Assembly (NCBI RefSeq): GCF_958979055.1
Contig: NC_084886.1
Span: forward strand, 42,272,654-42,336,653
Direction: 5' to 3'
From: Alnus glutinosa
Lineage: Eukaryota > Streptophyta > Magnoliopsida > Fagales > Betulaceae
DNA: 64,000 nt
Shown: in pieces, positions 45,363-64,000 of the stretch
Layout: each line of letters starts with the position of its first letter
Position numbering within the stretch: position 1 is the first letter of the stretch
The notes under the pieces: generated by a model
The model's database searches: none
The model's input: only the letters and a program-made list of their open reading frames with translations
Told to the model about the DNA's origin: nothing
Made by a program: the position numbers and the translations under genes

Positions 45363-45561
45363 TCTCTAACTAATGGATAACATCTAGAGATAGGATTCTG
45401 TATTTTTGAATTTAAATTTAGATAGATTAGAATTCTGTTTTTGTAATTCAAACTTTAGATAGGTTTGTAATTCAAACTTTAGATAGGATTACATGTAACC
45501 TAGTCCTCTATTTATACCCTTCTATACATCAATGAAGATTATTGAAGTTCAAAATCTTATA
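45245..45561 (+). repeat. 3' LTR of the Copia element
   Basis: It starts with TGTAAACG directly after the polypurine tract. It contains a TCTATTTATACCC TATA-like box near 45508 and ends ATCTTATA before the GTATG duplication. The end lacks the usual CA, which suggests mutation. Confidence 0.8.
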
Positions 45562-45933
45562 GTATGTGATTACAGCCGGAAGCAATCCTGATGGGGGGTT
45601 TTGGCATAATAAACACTCTTTTATTACAGATATCAAGCTCAGCTTTATTTGCAATCAATAATAGAATATAATTTTTTTTTTTAATTTGTTTTGGCGAAGA
45701 ATATTTATAAAAAATATTTTTTGTATTTTTTGTAGTTTAGTATGACTTAAAATGAAAGATACTTTCAGTTTGACAAAAAAAAAAAAAAAAAACTTATTCA
45801 GTTTCAGAAAATAATTTCTTTGTTTTTAAATTTTATAAACCATTTTTCAAATTTGAGTTTCTTTCTTCTCAAACCATCAAACAACTATAGGTGGCTGTCA
45901 AAAGTCACCGTCACGTTTTTTTGAAAAATAATT

Positions 45934-46270
45934 TTGTTAAGATATTTTTTTTATGGAAAACATTTTACTTCAAAACAAGACAAACTGGGTTTTGGTTGTA
46001 TTGTACGTGATTTTCATGGAATGGTGCATGCTGCTTTTCGTCATTCGGTAAATGTTTTGGTTGATCCGATGGCAGCAGAGGCTCTTTCGACTCTTCAAAG
46101 AGTGGAATTCTGCAGAAACCGAGGCTACACAAGACTCATTGGTTGTACTCCGAGTGTATTAGGATTTAGGAAAGGATGTTTTATAAGAGATTTCATCTAT
46201 TGATTCTGTAGAGCTTTTCATGTTATCAATGAAATGAGTAGTACTACTTCTTAAAAAAAAAAAAAAAAAA
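45934..46270 (+). pseudogene. RNase H-like LINE 3' fragment with poly-A tail
   Basis: The frame reads GFGCIVRDFHGMVHAAFRH … DPMAAEALSTLQRVEFCRNRG. This is the pattern of the plant LINE-type RNase H (RVT_3) domain, with GxxxRD and AEALAL-like blocks. It continues to a stop at 46203 and ends in a poly-A run at 46251-46270, as for a 5'-truncated LINE insertion. The tail ends only 6 bp from the stop codon of CXE-C, so the CXE-C 3' UTR would be read through antisense retroposon sequence. Confidence 0.75.
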
Positions 46271-46276
46271 CGAAAA

Positions 46277-47608
46277 TTACTGGCGGAGAAAAGCAGCCAG
46301 GCGTTTGATAAAATCGGATGCCTTCTGAGTCCCAAATTCCAGTATATGAAAAGCATGCGTCTCTCCTTCCACTTCCAACAGCACAGCCTCTCCTTTCCAC
46401 CCACTTTCTACGACCGCGTCATAGTAAGCAACACCTCTATCCCTAAGCAGATCATTCCCAGCAACAGTCACAAGCATCCGAGAAGTCCCAAGTCCAGCCA
46501 AGCTCGGTGCTCCGGGAACCAAAGGATTCACCATTGGATTATCGATACCACCGGGCGCCCCCGGATAGGCAAATTCCCAAACCAAAGCCGGCAACATTTT
46601 CTCTCGTTCTACACTCGGCTCTGACCCTATTGCCTTTGAACCCCAGAAGTAAGGGTGGGTGAGATAAGCTGCTGAAATCTCAACACCACCAGGCAAGCTC
46701 TCAGCGCCGGCTCGCATGAGTATGTTATGTGCAATGTTGGCTCCTGCACTATCGCCGCCAAGAATAAATCGATCAAAGTTCCCATGATTCACCAACCATG
46801 GGTCTTTATCTTCGATACCTGGTAGAATTTAAATTAAATTAACTTTAACCTTTTGGATAAGTCATGATTTATAATAATTTTAAATATTTAACTCATATTC
46901 TATTGTGTTGATGAGACAGCGTTCATCAATCATCAGCTCTTGTATTAGCCTCTAAGAAAAGAAAAAATTCAAAGATTGATGGACACTACACATTAATCTA
47001 ATGAAATGAGAATTGGGTCTGTTGCATTACTCAATAATTTAACATAATATTAAAATAAATGACATTGAGTAAAGCAACATACTTAACTCTTTATCCGCTA
47101 ATGTGGTTGTGCCTATTAACGATTGTATTAGCTTCTATTAAACTTTTCGAATAAGGAGTGATTTAATAATACCGGTATCATCAACTGCGTGGGATGCAAT
47201 CCATTGGAGGCCTGCCCAGCAATCTTCGTAAGCAATGGGGAGAAAGTGCTCAGGAGCTTGCCTGTAATCCACCGATACACCGACGACTTGAGCCTCAGCG
47301 ACCAAGCTGCTGAAGAACTGGGTGTGGTCCCTACAGAAGACGGACTCATGGTTAAAGGCTCCGCCTCGGGTGTAGTACATGATGGGAAGCTTTTGTCGAC
47401 GGGTCTGGTCGAGTTTTGGGAGGAAGAGGCGAGCAGAGATGGCCGGGTTCTTTGAAATGACGATGTCCTTTGTTGCGACTCCTGTTTTTGGGTCTTCAGG
47501 CGTGGGAGCCACGTAAGGAGAGCCGTGTAGTCGCTCGACTGAGCCGTCCTTGTACTTCCGCACCCATGGGAGACACTCCACTTCAACCTCCTTGCCGCTG
47601 GAAGCCAT
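46277..47608 (-). CDS. CXE-C: divergent carboxylesterase-like protein, two exons
   Basis: Exon 1 (47173-47608, start MASSGKEVEVECLPW) and exon 2 (46277-46818) join across a 354-bp GT-AG intron, with a split glycine codon, to give 325 residues colinear with CXE-B. Nucleophile elbow GDSAG (Ser169), Asp268 (GNDLL) and His300 (GETHAFH) are all kept. The oxyanion-hole motif HGGG is replaced by RGGA at 81-84, and VYF before it is YYT. CXE-A and CXE-B have no intron at this point. The frame is fully open, so the protein may be made. Loss of the histidine and last glycine predicts altered or no esterase activity, as in family members used for binding or dehydration. A LINE tail abuts the stop codon. 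Confidence 0.85.
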
Positions 47609-48281
47609 GTCGATCGGCGAGAGAGGAAGCAAATTGTAAAATCGGTGCAATTAATACGATATGAAGATATGCTAAAGTCACGTAACATTTTCCAAGTTAT
47701 ATAAGGAACCAAGTGAGATAAAAAAATTTGGATCCTAATTATATTTCTTGTGGTAGTTTTAGGTACATCCAATTAATATTTTCCAAATTATATGGAGATT
47801 AGGATCTTCCAGATTTTCTATTAGGATTCTACGGTGAAGCTTTTCAAATCCTTACAATTATTTTTTACTTTAATATTTCAGATTTTGTAAGATACAATAC
47901 ATGCATTCAGAAATGATAATAATTTAAAGAGAACTACCCTTATACTTTTTTTTTTACACATCTTCGTACAACAAAGTTTTGAATTTATCATTGAAAATGT
48001 GAGACCCAATGACTACAAATTCAGTGATAAATTTGAAATTTGGTTCTACGAAAATGTGTAGAAGATGTATTTATATCATTTTTCTCCTTAAAAAATAATA
48101 AATACTAAAATGACAAAATCTCAACGAATTTAATATAATAATTTATTAAATAGTTAAGATTTTTTATTTGCTACAGTGTTCGGTTTTTCAAAAACAAATC
48201 AAATTTTATTTCATTTTTTTATTTTATCCCAGAAAGTCAAACTATGGAAACATCGTTCGCACACTAAATTATAGTTGAATT
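47609..48281. other. upstream region of CXE-C
   Basis: AT-rich DNA containing the presumed CXE-C promoter (read leftward). No clear TATA box can be singled out, and no other feature is seen. Confidence 0.35.
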
Positions 48282-48542
48282 TGTTATGAATGCATTCATG
48301 CATTTGATGGATGACCAAGTAGTTTCATCTATTGAAATTCTACACATTTATGTCATCTTTTAGAATTCCATAACATTCATGTAATACATTGATCCCACTT
48401 TGTCTATGTCTATAAAAGGGAGTATTGGGTACTTTGTAAAATACACAATAATAGAAAAGAATCATACATAGTTCCTGAAGAACTAGTTTCACATATTGCT
48501 GCCTCTTTATATTGTTTTATTATTTTCTTTGATTTTACAACA
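48282..48542. mobile_element. 261-bp solo LTR with 5-bp TSD
   Basis: Begins TGTTATGAATGCATTC and ends GATTTTACAACA, with a perfect GAATT duplication on both sides (48277-48281 and 48543-48547). A TCTATAAAAGGGAG box at 48409-48422 fits an LTR promoter on the plus strand. There is no internal region, so it is a solo LTR of a small Copia-like family. Confidence 0.85.
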
Positions 48543-48547
48543 GAATT

Positions 48548-49293
48548 CAAATTTTAAAAAATTGAATATCCAAAAGAATCCCAAAAGTACCTTACGAAAC
48601 TTAAAAGGATACTTACCACCCCAATCCCAATCGTTCTAAATTTAAAGGAATGGGGTTTAAAGCCACATCATTAAACAAATTTAGTAACCTAACTAATGCT
48701 CTTAATTAGCAACTAAGGGAAAAGAAAAACATAATTATACTTCAAATTTGATTATCTTTAAATTAAATGTCTCAGATTTTTTTCTCAACATTTATTGCGT
48801 TTAAAATATCATTAATGTTTCCTTAATTTATTATATCTTACAAAATATGAACATTTTAATGTAAAAATCATTCTTAGGATTTTAGAAAGTCTACAGTAAT
48901 TAAAAACCTAGAGGACATCGATATAGTGAAACACAACACATTTTTCGGCGAGTAAAATTAATGAGCGAAGAGATGATTGTGTGTTTTTTTCCATCACATC
49001 ACACCATTTTGTCAGTTGCAAACGAGTAGGAGATGACATTATCCGATCGGAAAACTAGATGTACAGGTTTTCCCCCCTTCATTCATGGTAAGACAATTTT
49101 GTATGCACCGGAAAATATGCAAAAAGTTCAAACAAGAAATGCTAGGATATTTTCGAGTGTTCTCATGCAATGATATAAATGTAATTAAAAAAATTATATC
49201 TATGTCCTTTTGGATGGCATAAATGTAATTTTTTAATAAAAAAAATTACATTTATGTCATTCCAAGAGAATACCAAGAGATGTTCTAGCATTC

Positions 49294-49335
<42 letters not shown>

Positions 49336-50138
49336 AGGATGGAAAGTTTAAAAAAGAAAAATTAGATGTAAAAATGAGAGAATTAAAAGATACTCGGTGG
49401 CAAATGTTAAAATAAATAATAAATACAAAATTAGTTCACGTGGTCAGGCTTTTACAAATAGTTTTTTGAGTTTAAAAAAGTGAATAAAAACTTCATGGAG
49501 CAAGAAATAAATAAATCAATTGCCGTTAGATATTGACATAATCTGTTGATGTGTCACATTAGTACCAATCATAATGTGACACGTATCACTTATAATAAAA
49601 AATAAAAATTGTAATAAAAATAAATAATAATAATAAAACACGCAATCTGTTGATGTGTCACATTAGCACTAATCATAATGTGACACGTATCACTTACAAT
49701 AAAAAAATAAAAATTGTAATAAAAATAAATAATAATAATAAAACACGCAAGAAGTGGTTCGGCTGCCCCATATTTGCAAATCCGAACTTCTCTATTACAG
49801 CAAATTATGACTGCAAAACACAATGGAAAAATTGCAAAGTAACCGAAGATTAAAAAGAATGAGAAAAAGGTAGAATTGCAACGTTTGAAAAAAAGATAAA
49901 TCAATTCATATCAGTTATGGATCATATCCTTCCCGACATAGGTTGTTAAACATCTTTTGATCCTGAGATATGTTACATACACACATGTGAGTCCCACAGA
50001 TCCAATGATTGATTTAAAAAAGTGATGTACAAGTGATGTGCAAAAATCATTTCTCTTTGATCCTAGTGTGGCGCATCACCAGCTTAGGCTAGGCACGCTA
50101 GCGCATACCTCTGGTGGGTTTGTGTCAGTCAAGAGTTC
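48548..50138. other. intergenic repeats between CXE-C and the ARM-BTB gene
   Basis: AT-rich DNA with a (TA)n run at about 49302-49329. The stretch at about 49420-49780 resembles the GGTGGC-repeat family arm. At 49981-50056 there is a half-copy of the MITE present at 57242-57455. No gene is supported. Confidence 0.45.
49540..49748. repeat. 104-bp tandem duplication
   Basis: Two adjacent copies begin AATCTGTTGATGTGTCAC at 49540 and 49644 and differ at a handful of positions. Each contains ATAATGTGACACGTATCACTT, a near-palindrome. Confidence 0.9.
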
Positions 50139-50333
50139 TCATGCTCTCGTGACCAGCCAAAGAGCCCCCAGCGCTGCCACCGAGGAATTCACATGAGGGT
50201 GCACCAGCCGAACCAGTTTGTGGTATCTATCGGTGATCTTGCCAGTGGTTGCAGATGCCAGATGGGTCATCCCTGAGGCCAAGCACAATGTAAACATCAA
50301 CTTGGCAAAGGTTCTTCTCTTCTTCTTGGTCAT
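50139..50333 (-). CDS. unrecognised 64-aa open frame
   Basis: A minus-strand frame starts MTKKKRRTFAKLMFTLCLASG and has a basic N-terminus followed by a hydrophobic stretch that resembles a short signal peptide. The local GC content is higher than its surroundings. I do not recognise a family. The next frame over continues with a Gly/Ser-rich stretch (GGSAGGSLAGHES), so it could be a frameshifted gene remnant. Confidence 0.2.
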   Translation of the reverse strand: MTKKKRRTFAKLMFTLCLASGMTHLASATTGKITDRYHKLVRLVHPHVNSSVAALGALWLVTRA

Positions 50334-51219
50334 GGTTGTGAGTTGGACTCTGTAGGCGAAGCAATAATTGTAATCAATATTTTTTAATTTTTTTTTTTAT
50401 TATGATAATATTACACATTAATGAATTCTGTTAACTTCTCTTACAGGAATGACCTACTCAATTTTTTTTAAAAAAAAAAAAATTATTTGTGTGAATGTTT
50501 AATCCCTTTTTAAAACCCAATTAGCTATTTGTCAAAACATGAACCAATGGAAGTTGACAATGTTCTGCAATTTGAAAGGTGTTCTGCCATCGGGTCCAAC
50601 CAAACAACCATATTTGTATCCTCACTTGATATTAAACCACACCCAAAAAAGTATTGATTGACCATGGCCAATTTCAAGGATTCTAGTGCCTTTGAGACGC
50701 AGGATAAGTTTGCTCTAAACATTCTTAATTTGTAGGTTCTCATTTAAAAAAAAATAAGCATAATGTTTAACGAAATATTACATCATATCCCAGGCATTGA
50801 ATTGAAGAACCTAATAGATTCAGTCGCTGGGGCTTTACTTTATAATTTTCTCCGAACAATTTCTCTCAAATCTTTACAGAGGAAATCAATGGCAATACTA
50901 TAAAAGATAGCCTTCAAAGTGAACTTAAGCAGCCTACTATTATTGCACAAAGATGCCAAATTCCCTACACTTGAGATAACACATCAAGTCATATAAACCA
51001 TCATAGTGCATAAAGATGATAATATTCGTGAAGGTAAATATTCCCGGCACAGAAGAAACTTACAGTGTATATTCACAAGAAACAGGACTTTGGCCTCAGA
51101 AAGTTTAGGAACCTCACTACAATCAACAAATTAGAACCTTCGACTGGCTCGTCAACAGGAACTACAATTTCTGTACATCGTATTTGGTTAGAGATCAAGA
51201 AGAATATAAGGGCAGCAAT
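50334..51219. other. 3' flank of the ARM-BTB gene
   Basis: AT-rich DNA between the unrecognised ORF and the ARM-BTB stop codon. The right part should be its 3' UTR. No other gene was recognised. Confidence 0.35.

Positions 51220-64000
<12,781 letters not shown>

Larger units (their letters stand above)
42291..45561 (+). mobile_element. rearranged Copia retrotransposon with 5-bp TSD
   Basis: A perfect 5-bp duplication GTATG flanks the element (42286-42290 and 45562-45566). The 3' LTR (45245-45561, starting TGTAAACGATATCC) follows a purine tract GCGGGGGGC. The 5' side is scrambled. LTR bases 1-34 (42291-42324) are followed by 54 bp of the RNase H tail and purine tract (42325-42378), and then by a second LTR start (42379-42573) that jumps into the GAG-pre-integrase region. 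Primer site, gag and protease are missing. The 3' LTR has an extra tandem unit relative to the 5' LTR (TCATTATCACGTCCAGAT). Confidence 0.9.

Overview
This window looks like eudicot plant nuclear DNA, probably from a perennial with many transposons. Multi-exon genes have plant-type GT-AG introns, intergenic DNA is AT-rich, and Copia, CACTA, hAT, Mutator-like and LTR elements are nested among the genes. No bacterial, organellar or CRISPR-like feature was seen. The species is not identifiable from sequence alone.

Host genes fall in four groups. (1) Three alpha/beta-hydrolase carboxylesterases of the plant CXE / 2-hydroxyisoflavanone-dehydratase-like type lie on the minus strand. CXE-A (4220-5203) is a pseudogene, CXE-B (38456-39445) is intact, and CXE-C (46277-47608) is intact with one intron and an altered oxyanion-hole motif. 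(2) Three hexose/H+ symporter copies of the STP13 type lie on the plus strand between the carboxylesterases. STP-A (21662-23905) is broken by a DNA transposon in exon 2 and lacks its last exon. STP-B (26834-31630) is complete in four exons. STP-C (36634-37964) keeps only the last two exons, is frameshifted, and is cut at its exon-3 acceptor by a 3.4 kb LTR-like element. (3) A GDSL lipase first exon (19133-19375, minus) is interrupted by the end of a CACTA transposon. (4) A large ARM-repeat/BTB protein gene of the ARIA/ABAP1 type occupies 51220-64000 on the minus strand. Nineteen exons could be joined in frame; only about a dozen N-terminal residues lie beyond the window.

Mobile DNA, left to right: a Copia gag remnant with primer-binding site and a palindrome-rich LTR (1-911); an hAT-type element with 8-bp target duplication (1937-2511) and a probable second one (2636-3577); a 1.4 kb non-autonomous CACTA (5558-6974) nested in a foldback element (5360-7142); a retroposon-like tail; a GGTGGC-rich repeat (8090-8910); a 3.26 kb TG...CA element with 5-bp duplications (9647-12901); an eroded autonomous CACTA (about 14545-19132); small DNA elements inside the STP copies; a rearranged Copia element (42291-45561); a 261-bp solo LTR (48282-48542); and a 3.6 kb LTR-like element in intron 8 of the ARM-BTB gene (56755-60378).

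The region reads as a tandem-duplicate cluster where transposons have silenced most copies, leaving one intact STP, one canonical carboxylesterase, one divergent carboxylesterase and the ARM-BTB gene. I did not find a clearly new biological system. The points most worth checking are the carboxylesterase copies with changed oxyanion-hole residues, the copy-specific damage in the STP array (including a lost TATA-box segment), a required GC-AG intron in the ARM-BTB gene, the CACTA junction inside a GDSL exon, and the palindromic LTR family.
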